Source of the DNA: Chimonanthus salicifolius
Lineage: Eukaryota > Streptophyta > Magnoliopsida > Laurales > Calycanthaceae
Reading direction: 5' to 3'
Length of the DNA: 64,000 nucleotides
Assembly: GCA_013350335.1 (NCBI GenBank)
Contig: CM023533.1
Coordinates: 31,354,869 to 31,418,868, forward strand
Below, one piece after another: positions 48,771-62,181 of the stretch; position 1 is the stretch's first letter; the number at the start of each line of letters is the position of its first letter. The notes below the pieces were generated by a model. It made no database searches, was not told the origin of the DNA, and was given only the letters and a program-made list of their open reading frames with translations. The position numbers were made by a program, and so were the translations under genes.

Positions 48771-49839
48771 GGTTTTAAGCACGTAATTATTGCTGATGTC
48801 TACCTATTCATAACCAAATTAAATGAGGCAAACATAAACACAAATTCAGACAATCCAGACCGTACAACTCTACCAATTTCTAGTTTTCTACCACAGGATG
48901 ATAAACTTGGAACCATTGGTTTGCTGGTCAATTTTGATTTATAAGGATTTTCATTTTTGCTATACTATGTCTATCAGTCTATTGGTGTCCGCAATATGCT
49001 TCATTATAATGCTAGTTGTGTACAGTGTAGTGTATGAATTTCTTTCTAGTTTCTGAATAATTTTGCATGCTGGAAGATCCACACAAGCCTGGCAAGCATC
49101 TGCCCATCGACCGAAATGGAAGGTCCAGATGGCTTAATCCAATGATCTTTACAGGTAGGGTAGGAAACCGATCAGCTTTTTGGGTTGGCTCATCGACCCA
49201 CAACAAACCCACAAGCCTGATGTATCAGATAAATTCAGAAAGAATCGAATCAAAGACTCTAGTATAATTCTAAAACTTTAGACTAAATGAACTACCTCAC
49301 TTTCTCCTCCAAAGAAGATCCAAATAGAAAAACAAGAAGAACTTAGAGAAGTTCTCCCCATCCAATTATCCAAACACAACCATCCTAAACTAGGGTTTTC
49401 CAGACCCAAAATGTGTGTTCTAACTTGGAAGACCCAAACACTATTTCCTCACGTGGGCAATTGAGTCATCAGACTTCAGGGCACAGATTGACTTTCATTG
49501 CATCAGAAGAGCTGCAGAAGCGTGTGGTGGTTGTAAAACTAATACTAAATTTACATCAATTGAAGACTAAACAAGTGGCTTGAAAAGCATGGCCAAACTT
49601 TGGCCGCCAAAGTGAGCTTTAAGTTGGGGTTTGTGATATCATCAGTATGACACATGTTTTCAGAGGCTATTTCTTAATAGATTTGAGAAGTATTAAGTCA
49701 CCAAACCCATCGAACTTCGGATTAACTTTGGCTCAGTGGAACCTTCCCATTCAAAGCTCATATAATATTAAAGAAAAATTATCAGGTGCTGAGCCTCAGA
49801 AGCTGAACAGTGGAATAGAACTTTTTAAATAGCCATCCG
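48771..49839. other. Intergenic DNA without a recognised gene
   Basis: Short open frames on both strands at 49012-49267 overlap each other and resemble no family. Nothing further can be supported. Confidence 0.5.
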
Positions 49840-50153
49840 AGATATATTGTCGATCTGACTCGCATTGTTGTGGAAAATTTTATAATTTTCACATGGCACC
49901 TTATGTAAATCCTAATTAGAATAGTATATATGGTCGTTTTGTGAGAAAAAGAGACAGTAGATTATCTGCAACAAGAGTCGTTTCTCCTTTGTTTTTGGCT
50001 TTTAACATAGTGAATGAATGTTGAATCCGTAGATGTACCGAAAAGAAACCATGTAAATCGTTTTGTTTTGGTTTGCTTATCTTTGTTGATATTTCTTTTT
50101 CTATTTTTTGATATTATTGTTTGTATGGTTGAGAAAGTGATTTTCTCCCAACG
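49840..50153 (+). repeat. Copia LTR fragment, copy 2, upstream of the peroxidase
   Basis: It matches 39385-39764 and ends 'gattttctcccaacg'. It stops about 235 bases upstream of the peroxidase TATA box, so it may contribute promoter sequence. Confidence 0.6.
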
Positions 50154-50384
50154 CTGTCCACATTGAGTTGCATGACAATCTGTAATGGATAAAGAGTTGA
50201 TAACGAAGACTTTCTCCCTGTAGTATTTATTTCACGTCTCTTCAAAATTGCTTCAAGGTTTGGTTAATTTAGCATGGGAGGAATCCACCAACCTGACCAA
50301 CATTAGTTGCATCCTTTTGACTTGCAAGATGTTAGAGAACTTCACACAAAAGCCTTTGGAAACAATACACAAGAAATTTTCTTC

Positions 50385-50449
50385 CCTCTTATATAAATAC
50401 ATCATCTCATTTATTCCTTCTCACCCATCTCACTATTCGAAACAAGGCA
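50385..50449 (+). promoter_or_regulatory. TATA box and leader of the peroxidase
   Basis: 'cttatataaatac' lies at about 50388-50400, some 50-60 bases upstream of the start codon at 50450, giving a short leader. Confidence 0.6.
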
Positions 50450-53456
<3,007 letters not shown>

Positions 53457-54008
53457 GCTTCAGTTCTATACCGATATGTATTACTATGCTAGCAAATTTA
53501 TAGAAGTGGGTTGTTTGCATGATCATATTTTTATTACAGTACACCTGTATAACCTGTTGTCCCAGGAACTTGTAGCCATTTCTTCTTCTTTTTTTTAATC
53601 GAAAGTAGCCAGGCGTCTCACCCGACTAATCATTCAGGGCATGTGACCACCTCCCAACACGCACACACCGGGTTCTTCTTGGGAGAGTGGCCCTTTGAGG
53701 TTGAACATAAATCGAACACAAGAAGAATGGCCATATTTCTTTTACCATGCAATATAATGGTTATAGAACAGAAATTGGTTCTGTTTTCAAAAGAAACACT
53801 CTTACTGAGGTTTGTCATTGGCCACCAGGGTCTGGACCACACAAGCAATAAGAAGGGAAAATGTAAAAACAGAACCTGGAAACTCTCTAAAAAAAGGAAT
53901 ACTTGCAGACTTATTTAATGATGAGCGTTGTAACAGCAATATATTTTCTTGAATCCACCTAGTGACCAATTCACTGTCACAGATGAGGAAAATCACAATA
54001 GGTCCCAG
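53457..54008. other. Peroxidase 3' UTR and repeat fragment
   Basis: About 120 bases of T-rich 3' flank are followed by a 'CCACACACC'-family repeat at 53590-53720 ('gactaatcattcagggcatgtg', 'gcacacaccgggttc'). No polyadenylation signal stands out. Confidence 0.5.
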
Positions 54009-54368
54009 TAGGGCTGCAACTTGGGTCGGGTTCAAGACCCGACCCAAGAAGTCATGCGGGTCAAGTTGACAATTTCGAGTCAGTGGGTCAAGTCGGATTG
54101 AGAAGACAAAAACCCGTATGGAATTCGGGTCGAGTAGAGTTGAAGATTTTACAAGTTAACCCGACCTGACCCGACCTAACCCGACCCAACCCTGCTAAAA
54201 TTAGGCTAAAATGCGGGTCAAGTCAGAATTCGGGTTGATTTGGGTTAGAGTTCGGGTCAGGTAGGATTGAGAAGTCCGTGTCAAGAATTCGGTTCGGATC
54301 AAGTCAGATTCCATAAATATCAACTCGAGTCAGGTTGGATTTTAAAGAACCCGACCCGAGTTGCACTA
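54009..54368. mobile_element. hAT-like MITE, TAGGG family, copy D
   Basis: Perfect octamers GGTCCCAG flank it (54001-54008, 54369-54376). The ends are TAGGGCTGCAACTTGGGTC and, as complement, TAGTGCAACTCGGGTC. It lies between the convergent peroxidase and fasciclin genes. Confidence 0.9.
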
Positions 54369-54834
54369 GGTCCCAGATTAGAATAATCCACAAATTGTAA
54401 TTAAATCATAGTTGGAAATGCAATTTCCTCTTTATAGATAAAGATATATAAAACCATTCAACGCTGCTTTTAATTGTTTCTACTCTTTTTTCCACCATAT
54501 GCGTTTTTCACATGCCCTTGGTTGAGCAACTAAGTTAAATCAAGAAACAAAGATTATCATTTATCAAATCAAGAACCATGGAAAGATTCATTCTGGTAAT
54601 CTTGAATTTCAGTGAAGTCAAAATCTACTAATGGAAGAGCTTGTTTGTTTACACAGATTCACCAACATATCTTTTCTATGATACATGAAAGAAAGATCCA
54701 ATAACCAGATAATCGGCACCACTTACACAGTAAAAATTATGAAATGAGGACTCTGAGAGGTCTATATGTGAATGAGAAAGAATGTTGAAATGTTGGAAAA
54801 ATGAGAAGAAGATGAAATGGATAAATCAAGAACG

Positions 54835-55896
54835 TCAGCGTCCTCCAAATTCAATGTAATCACCTCCAGAGTGAGAATCCTCTTCCTGAAACGTACCATC
54901 CTGCGCTGCCTCGACCGTCCCCATCACCTGGCCAATGCCATGAACGACAAGGCGATCACCCACATACAGGTTTGGAGAGACCACAGGAGATCCGTTCAGA
55001 ACCAACCCATCTTCGTTTTTATTCAGATAGATCACAAATCCCTGTGAAAGAGTCTGAAGCTCTGTTCCATCCTCCTTCTCAAGAAGATCCACCCACTCAA
55101 GCCGGCAAGGAAGGACATGCCTCCGAACCATTGGCAAGAACTGACCGAAATCTCGCTGATCCAACTTCAGCGCGTAATCGGTGGGTGCAAAGATCGTCAT
55201 CTTGCTGCTATCTTGGAGACCCATGAGCTGGGCCTCAAGAAGGGCCGCCAGCGTGGAATAGCCTTCAGTCTTGAGATGATCAGAGGCTTCACGGAAAGAA
55301 CTGAATCTGCCACTGTTGAGACCCAACGGCATGCAGGGGTGAGATTGAGACAGGACAGGGGAAGCCGATGATGGAAGGGTGGAGATGAGATGGAATGACG
55401 GATCAAAAAACCGATCAATGGGATAGATGACCAGGGACGGATCGTTGACGAGGGCAGACACATTTACAGGGACTTCGTTGAGGAAGATCTGGCCCCCGGA
55501 TGCAGTGGAGGTGACAATGAGGGAATGGTTGGGGAAGAGGGTGGGAATGCGAGCGCCAACGGGGAGGGAAAGAAGGGATTCGGGAGGGATTCGAAGGGGG
55601 GAGAAGTGGAATTGGAGGAGCTTCAGAGGGGGCTGGCCTTCGGAGCCGAAGGCAACGTCGGAAGGGCAGAAGATGGTGAAGGAAGCGGAGGATTGGGAGG
55701 AAAGAGGAACGAGAGTTTGGAAGGTGAGTTCAAGAGTGAGAGCCATGGAGAGGAAGCCGGAATCGTAGAGGATTTCTACGGCATTTTGGAAGGCTTGGGA
55801 GTTGGGAGCGATGGAGAAAGAAGGAGAGGTTAACAAGAAAGAGAAGAATAGGAACAAAGGGAAGAAGAGACGAGGAAATGCCATCGCCATTGCCAT
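54835..55896 (-). CDS. Fasciclin-like arabinogalactan protein (FLA20/21 type)
   Basis: A single intronless frame of 353 aa. Residues 1-29 form a signal peptide with a strongly hydrophobic core (LFFPLFLFFSFLLT). Two FAS1 folds follow: the first includes SFTIFCPSDVAF (72-83), the second KMTIFAPTDYAL (232-243) and a GDRLVVHGIG end (313-322). Three N-glycosylation sequons (NHS 123, NVS 145, NGS 301) suit a secreted wall or matrix adhesion protein. There is little AP/SP/TP-rich arabinogalactan region and no C-terminal GPI-type hydrophobic tail (it ends DYIEFGGR), which points to the FLA19-21 group. Three Met codons in MAMAMA leave the exact start open; I use the first. Confidence 0.9.
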   Translation of the reverse strand: MAMAMAFPRLFFPLFLFFSFLLTSPSFSIAPNSQAFQNAVEILYDSGFLSMALTLELTFQTLVPLSSQSSASFTIFCPSDVAFGSEGQPPLKLLQFHFSPLRIPPESLLSLPVGARIPTLFPNHSLIVTSTASGGQIFLNEVPVNVSALVNDPSLVIYPIDRFFDPSFHLISTLPSSASPVLSQSHPCMPLGLNSGRFSSFREASDHLKTEGYSTLAALLEAQLMGLQDSSKMTIFAPTDYALKLDQRDFGQFLPMVRRHVLPCRLEWVDLLEKEDGTELQTLSQGFVIYLNKNEDGLVLNGSPVVSPNLYVGDRLVVHGIGQVMGTVEAAQDGTFQEEDSHSGGDYIEFGGR

Positions 55897-55985
55897 GAGC
55901 GCAATGAAAGCAGGAGATTGAAAAACGAATCAATTCAGTAGTGTGGGAGGAAGGGCGGGAGAGAGAGTATTTAAAGAAGATATAA
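55897..55985 (-). promoter_or_regulatory. TATA box and leader of the FLA gene
   Basis: On the minus strand 'ctttaaatactctctc' lies at about 55963-55978, some 70-80 bases upstream of the ATG. Confidence 0.6.
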
Positions 55986-56038
55986 TAGTTGGGCGTTTCC
56001 ACGTGGGTTGAATTGGAGTAGCAAACGTATGTTATTTG

Positions 56039-56305
56039 CCGATACTCATAGTATCGGATAAAAAATTCGGAGGATTTTTATTTTTATTTAAAAAAACAAA
56101 TATCAACGTGGGCCCAGTCGACATCTAAGTCGATATTTATATTTAAATTTTTTTAAAAAAAACAGCCTTCTTTATTTTTAAATGAATTTTTTCAAAAAAA
56201 AAAAGCCGCTGAGAATTTTTTAAAAAAAAATTGAAAAGAGAGAAAAATCTCAGCTGAGATGAAATATCCGCCGAAAATTCGGATGAGCCAAATTTTCGAC
56301 CCCTG
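56039..56305. mobile_element. ATCGGCCGAT-family element, copy 4 (decayed)
   Basis: It shares 'cagccttctttatttttaaatg' style blocks and 'agagagaaaaatctc' with the copy at 37410. Its ends CCGATACTC and CGACCCCTG are flanked by gttatttg and gttattta (7 of 8). It lies about 60 bases upstream of the FLA TATA box. Confidence 0.7.
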
Positions 56306-56528
56306 GTTATTTATTAAATGAGTTGTATATTTTTAGATGAGAACTTTAAAAAATGATAAAGAAAGTATGTAAAAAAAAATTGAAAATAATTTAGAATTAT
56401 AGTTTTGAATATTGAATATTTAATCATTGTAAATTATTAACTTTTTATAATTTATTTTACAATGTTGTGATAAAAAATAAATAATTCCTCTCAAATCATA
56501 TCCGAGCCTTTTATCTGTATTATCTAAC

Positions 56529-56750
56529 TAGGGTTAAAACTCAGGCCAGATCAAGTCGGGTTTTAATAAACTCAGCTTAACCCATGTCAGAATTTATTGA
56601 ACCTGACTCGACCCGACCCTACACGAATTATTGATCCGAATTACTCGACTCAACTAGACCCGATTCAACCTGAGTATTATTTTATAACTTGATGCACTCG
56701 AGTCGAATTGGATTACATCATGTCAAATCAAGTTTATTTTAAATCCCTCA
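56529..56750. mobile_element. TAGGG-family MITE, truncated copy E
   Basis: The left end TAGGGTTAAAACTCAGG and the 'cccgaccc/gactcgac' body are present, but the right inverted end is missing. Confidence 0.55.
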
Positions 56751-56895
56751 CCTTCACCATATTACCATATTGCAATATTTCTAAATTTGAGATATCATAA
56801 CTTTAACTACATTTAATTCGAAACTCCAATGACAGTTGAAATCAACTTTAGTAGTGTTAATACATTTTAAACAAGTATTTTTCTCGTCTTCCATC

Positions 56896-56940
56896 TCTCC
56901 CTCTCCCTCTCCCTCTCCCTCTCCCCTCTCTCCTCTCTCC
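56896..56940. repeat. CCCTCT/CTCC microsatellite
   Basis: Pure pyrimidine hexamer-like repeats, (CTCCCT)n turning to CTCTCCT. Confidence 0.85.
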
Positions 56941-57452
56941 TACTTGTATAAAAATACTATTAAAAGGATTAAATATATTTGAGTACTAAGATATGATCTA
57001 TTATACATAATTCTTAATATACCTAATATTCAAATTAATTTTTAAAGGATGTGATAATTGTGCACATGCATTACACGTAGCATTTAGTGAATGTAGATGT
57101 TGATATTCCTAGCCAAAACTCCTATCACAATAAAATCTTTTAAAAAGTTAACATACTCCAACTAACACATTTTATATCATAAATGATGAATTTTCATATA
57201 AAGGAGTAAAATAGGTGATACCTTGCGTTTAAATCAAACATATACATATTGTTTAATAACTTAGTTCTTAAAATATCTAATATTTAAGTCAATTTCAAAT
57301 TGTAATCGAGACCTCCTAATTTTTTAGTTGGGTTCTTGTTCATCACTCCAACTCCATTATATTAATAAGTAAATACTTTACATTATTGCAAATCATATTT
57401 GATAAATGCATTTTAGATAAAATAAAATGGACTCGTCAAATATTGCTTAGAT

Positions 57453-57623
57453 CATGGGTGTAAATATCAGCCGATATATATCATTTCGGCCGATATGTAT
57501 TGCTTTTTAAAACCTTTATATATAGGTCGATAATGGTAGGTTTTGTAAAAAAAGAAAAAATAGAAGAGATAAATATATTGACCAAAATATCAGCCAATAT
57601 CTCGACCGATATTTATACTCCTG
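57453..57623. mobile_element. ATCGGCCGAT-family element, short copy 5
   Basis: The left end is CATGGGTGTAAATATC; the complement of the right end is CAGGAGTATAAATATC, a clear inverted pair. Only 171 bp long. The flanking octamers match poorly (5 of 8). Confidence 0.65.
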
Positions 57624-58024
57624 ACCTAGACATCGATACCTTTGTTGAGACTCAGAGAGATTCATATCTTTGGGAATGTATAAAATGACATTATTCTCAT
57701 TTCAAATTAATTCAAGCATTGATTGAAAATATTTTTTATCTGAAATATGTGAAAATGTAAAAGCATATCTTGTTTCGTGCACATATCTCATATTGAATTT
57801 AACTTCTTCCATTCACTTTGTAATTTGTCAATTTTTTTTACTAAGTTGGTGTGGAAAAGTTTTCAACCAAAATGTTTGACTTTTCTTTTTTCCATCACAT
57901 GTATAATATGTCATCTTTCCTCTGTAACTTTATTACATTTTTATGGAAGTGACAAAATATATAATTTTATCACATAACAAAATAAGGATAGTGATCTTTC
58001 TACAAATATTTTGTATAATTCACA

Positions 58025-58205
58025 AATTTTAATTTATTGTCAATTTTAACCTTCGCTCGCATGAACAGTAAAATCAAAGCCTTATATAAATAGTAAAATT
58101 TCGATAAATCAATTTATTATTCATGTGAATTTTATTAAGTCAATTGTACTATTCATACGAAGGATTAGTGAACTGATTTTACTGTTTAGGTGAAAGATAA
58201 AATTA
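58025..58205. repeat. Possible MITE with weak inverted ends
   Basis: 'aacagtaaaatcaaa' near 58065 and 'tgattttactgtt' near 58176 are inverted, as are 'ccttcgctcgcatga' and 'tcatacgaagg'. Nothing else is diagnostic. Confidence 0.35.
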
Positions 58206-59783
58206 ATAATACATTAAAATCCATGTGATATTACATAAACCTTCCTAAAATTATATATTAATAATACAACATTATCATCATCATCCACATGGTTTTATTA
58301 TCATTGATGACAATAATGGTTTTATGTACATTTCATGATGTGGGGTGATATGAATAATGCTGCACGTGTGTAGGTTTTAGGAGCAAGGGAAGGAAAAAAT
58401 CAATTGGATAAGAAAGAGAAAAAATCGATGTGTTTGGATCAAGAGAAATTCTCTTTCCAGTTTCCTCTCCACTCAGGTTTCAAGAATTTTCAGCTTTACT
58501 TCCCATAAAATACCCAAAAAATCCTTCTTATTTCTCTCATTCAGAATCCCAAAAATAAATATTAAAAAAACCAACATCAAAGCCTCACGAATCGCCACAG
58601 ACGAATCTCCTCATTTCTGGCATCCCTCTCCTTCTTTCTCTTTTGTAACCAAACCTCTCTTTGATTTCTCTTCTGTTTCACTCAGTTTGTTTCTATATAT
58701 CTCTTGCTTCTTGAAATGGGTTTCTGGTACGGTTGGATTGGGATGCCATTTTTTATTGCTCATGTTTGATGCAATTCAAAGTTTTTTTCCATCTGTAATG
58801 TCTTTTTTTTTTTTTTAATGGTGTAGCCATTGAAGCATGTATACAAATGAGAAACCAACGAAATAGAATAACTTTTAAGTAGTTTGGTTGAATATAGTTT
58901 CATGTTTTATGCTTTTCTTTGTGTGCATCAAGGAACGCATGAATGAAATATGTTATTTGTCATTATTAGATTTGTTGGCTAAGTTTGCTCTCTTCCCATT
59001 TTTTTTTTAATCTAATACCTTGTCCTTCTTTTGATCCAAATGATAAATCAAATAAAAAATAATAGCTTTTAACTGCTTTAGTTGGAAATTTTTCGTGTAT
59101 TGGCTTTATCAAAGCATTCAGTGAACAATAAATTGATCATTGCTGATAGGTTGGCTGTATTAGCTGTTTTTCCATCTTGATTTTTGTATCTTCTCTATAT
59201 ATTTTTGCTTTTTGTGGATCCAAATAACAAAACAATGGAATGAACAACTTTTGACTGGTTTGGTTTGAAATAATTTTATGATTTAATGTTTATCACTTTA
59301 TCCTTGCCAATATGCATCCAATGAATGAAATGCATCAAATATAATTGATTATTACTGGTTATGTTGGCTGTAGTTAACTGTTTTTTTTTTAAATTATCTG
59401 GGTTTTTGTTTTTCCCCTCTTATGAAGCTATATCTATCTTCATTGGATTATTTTTTTGTAACAAATTGGTAGAATTTTATTGATCTCGATTGGCTTTGTT
59501 TGCCATGCTTCTGTGCTTTTGTATCTGGGTACATTTTGTTCTCCTCATTGAAGCATATATCCTTCATTTTTATGAATTTAAGGAAAAAATCAACAGAATA
59601 AAAATGTCTTCTTATTGTATGTGTCAGAGACAATCACATGCTTTTCTATCTATTTTTTTCACCTGAGCATATTTTTTCTTATTCAGTTTCTGATTGAAGC
59701 ACATAATGTACTCTTTTTTTTAAGGGGGAAAAATCAATATCAACTGAATAGGATTACTTATTGAGTCTTGTTAAAGTTATTTC

Positions 59784-59785
<2 letters not shown>

Positions 59786-59853
<68 letters not shown>
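59786..59853. repeat. (CT)n(CA)n compound microsatellite
   Basis: About 14 CT units (59786-59813) are followed directly by about 20 AC units (59814-59853). Overlapping translations LSLSLS/HTHTHT are artefacts. Confidence 0.95.
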
Positions 59854-59854
<1 letters not shown>

Positions 59855-60744
59855 GCATGTGTCTTCATAATTTCACATTTAAAGAATGGATTGATAGAAT
59901 GGGACATATTGCTACAAATTTTATCATTTTTATTTTCACGTAGGTTACTGGAAGTGCATAATTTTTAATAGACAAGCTTCAAATTCTGTTTCTTCACCTA
60001 TAGTTGTCTCTTATTTAGGGCCAAATATATGAAAGGCAGGTTTGCCACTTTATTAGGTGATGTTGCATGAACCATCGCCTTCATTTTCAGCTCATGTTGT
60101 TTGGTTTTGCTTTTCCACTTTTTTTTCTAGCTCCTCCTCGTTATTATTATTTTTTCATCTTATCTAATGTAATTGTGTAAGCTTTCATGGAAGTCTTCCC
60201 AAACATAATCAAGTATTTATCATGCTATTAAAGAACATATTTATGCTATCACTAAGAAGTGTCTTTTTTTATCGGAGGAGAAATGTGTATGAAATCTCAA
60301 ACTATCCTATGTAATTAAGAAAGTTAATTTGAAATTTCTTTTTCTAGTTTTGTCGAGTAAACATCTGAAGTTTCTTCCATTTCCTTAGAGAAAAGCACAT
60401 TCTTAAGCACGTTCTATCATGTGTCAGGCACATATTTAGATCAATTTTGGGTTTAGGGTCTTTCATAGGTTGTTTTAGCATGATGACTGACCTGTTTCCT
60501 CAAAATGAGAATGGAACCTTAAGTGATAGGCCAGAACTCAGAATGAGGGAATGCAGTTTTATTTTTTTTGGTTTGTGTGCTTTTGTGTGCATGTGTGCGT
60601 GCAAGCAAATTGAAATGGGTAGGAAGCTTGTGTGCACTCGCATTTCATTGAAATTGGTGGGGTACCTAATCCTTCCTAACATAAAATGAGCCTTAATCCT
60701 GGAATAGTTGTAAGGCTGCACCTAACATGCCCTTGTTTTTCTGG

Positions 60745-60850
60745 TTTTTTTTTTTTTTTTTTAATATAATGGGTACCCCTATCCTACGTTGGAGGTGAGA
60801 CTAATCCCATGGATATGTGAAACCACTCGCAAGCCTCATGTATTGGTTAA
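60745..60850 (-). mobile_element. SINE tail, 'CACCTCCAA' family
   Basis: The T run at 60747-60763 is the complement of the A tail. 'acgttggaggtgagactaat' and 'tgaaaccactcgcaagcctc' match the block at 28735-28790. Confidence 0.6.
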
Positions 60851-62181
60851 CTCTGCCTTGTTTTTTTATTGTTGAAATTGGATTCTGATAGGTAAAGCTC
60901 ATATAATTTTTTAACAAGGAATTTGGATGTGAAACCATGAGCATGTACTTCACTGCCCATTTTTGACATCCTTGGCTACCAGACACAAAAAAATCAATCT
61001 ACTCTCGCTGATGAACAACAGAAACAATATGATAATATTTTGATTCAAATTCCTCTTTTATGTCACTACTTACTACATAGGTTATTTGTACTCAAAATGA
61101 AAGAATTAGAACATGAAATTTATAGTCATGTGATCTTTTCCCTTTCCAGTCTTCCATTTACCCTGTTAGTTGTAAGTTAAAGTCAGTACTGTAGACTAGA
61201 ACCTCTTACTGGCGCCAGGTTTTTAACACTTAAGAAGGAACATGGATTTCTTTTTAACTGGTCAAAAATTTGAAATATATGAATCATATATAGAAAAAAG
61301 ATTAAAACATACTGACATATCAATGCACCAAAGATGTTGTTTTTGTAGTGCAGATGCATTATGGAGTCGTACACTAATGGTACATAGAAGTTTCTCTTTT
61401 TCTAATTTTTATATATTAGAATTCATTTTTTAAATTTGTGCATATTTTGGATTGGTTTTATAGAACATGATAATCAGACTCTTACTAATGCATTTATTGT
61501 CAGGTTTACTCAATAAAGCTTTCATTTTCTCATTGATAAGATATATGATGGTAGGTTGGTTCTAAACTACCACCATTCAGGCTCTAAAACTTGCACTGAT
61601 AATATAATTATCCTTTTGAAGCTGAATTGCTGCTTATCTTCTTCCTTAAAAAATAATTTTTCAGCCGTCAATTGAATTGTCAGATAAAGCCATTGAACAT
61701 GTGTTTTTTTTATTGCATTCCATCTTCAGTTCCGTCCTTGAATTGGATGTCATAGTATGGTATGCTTGTATTTCACATGATTCTGTGTGAGCTGCCACAA
61801 GTGAGTTGTGGAAGGCTTGCATTAGTGTCTTCACATATGTAGAGTGTTGCTCATGTAAGATGTATTATACCATAAGCCTTGTGGTTGCTACTTCATGCAC
61901 ATGTTAAAGTCACACTCCTGTATATCATTCTGTACTGCTTGGTGAAAGACTAATTGAAAGGACGTTAGAGAAAGTTTCCTTCAACCTCCCCCGACAAAAA
62001 AAAAAGAAGAAAATTCTTCATAGTACTTGCATACTTAAATAGATGCATTGATTCCAATTGATTGAACAAAGAATTCTCCATCTTCACATAATTGATTTTT
62101 TTTTTTGGTTCAGCTAACTCTTTTTTCATTCATATGTTTACTCTTTTTTACCAGGAGATTTGAACATATATAATCTTTTCA

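Larger units (their letters stand above)
58380..62181 (+). promoter_or_regulatory. Presumed promoter, 5' UTR exon and leader intron of the kinase gene
   Basis: A CT-rich stretch at about 58600-58720 with 'ctatatatctc' could be the first, non-coding exon. The coding start is preceded by an acceptor TTTTTACCAG at 62145-62154. The 3.4 kb between holds T-rich intron-like DNA, a microsatellite and a SINE tail. The donor position is not decided. Confidence 0.4.

Noticed and set aside
54972..55833. Plus-strand open frames of 84-113 aa across 54972-55833
   Set aside because: They lie wholly antisense to the FLA gene, whose minus frame has clear FAS1 domains and a signal peptide; the plus frames show only the complement's codon pattern.
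59761..59968. Frames reading SLSLSLS/HTHTHT
   Set aside because: These are translations of the (CT)n(CA)n microsatellite.
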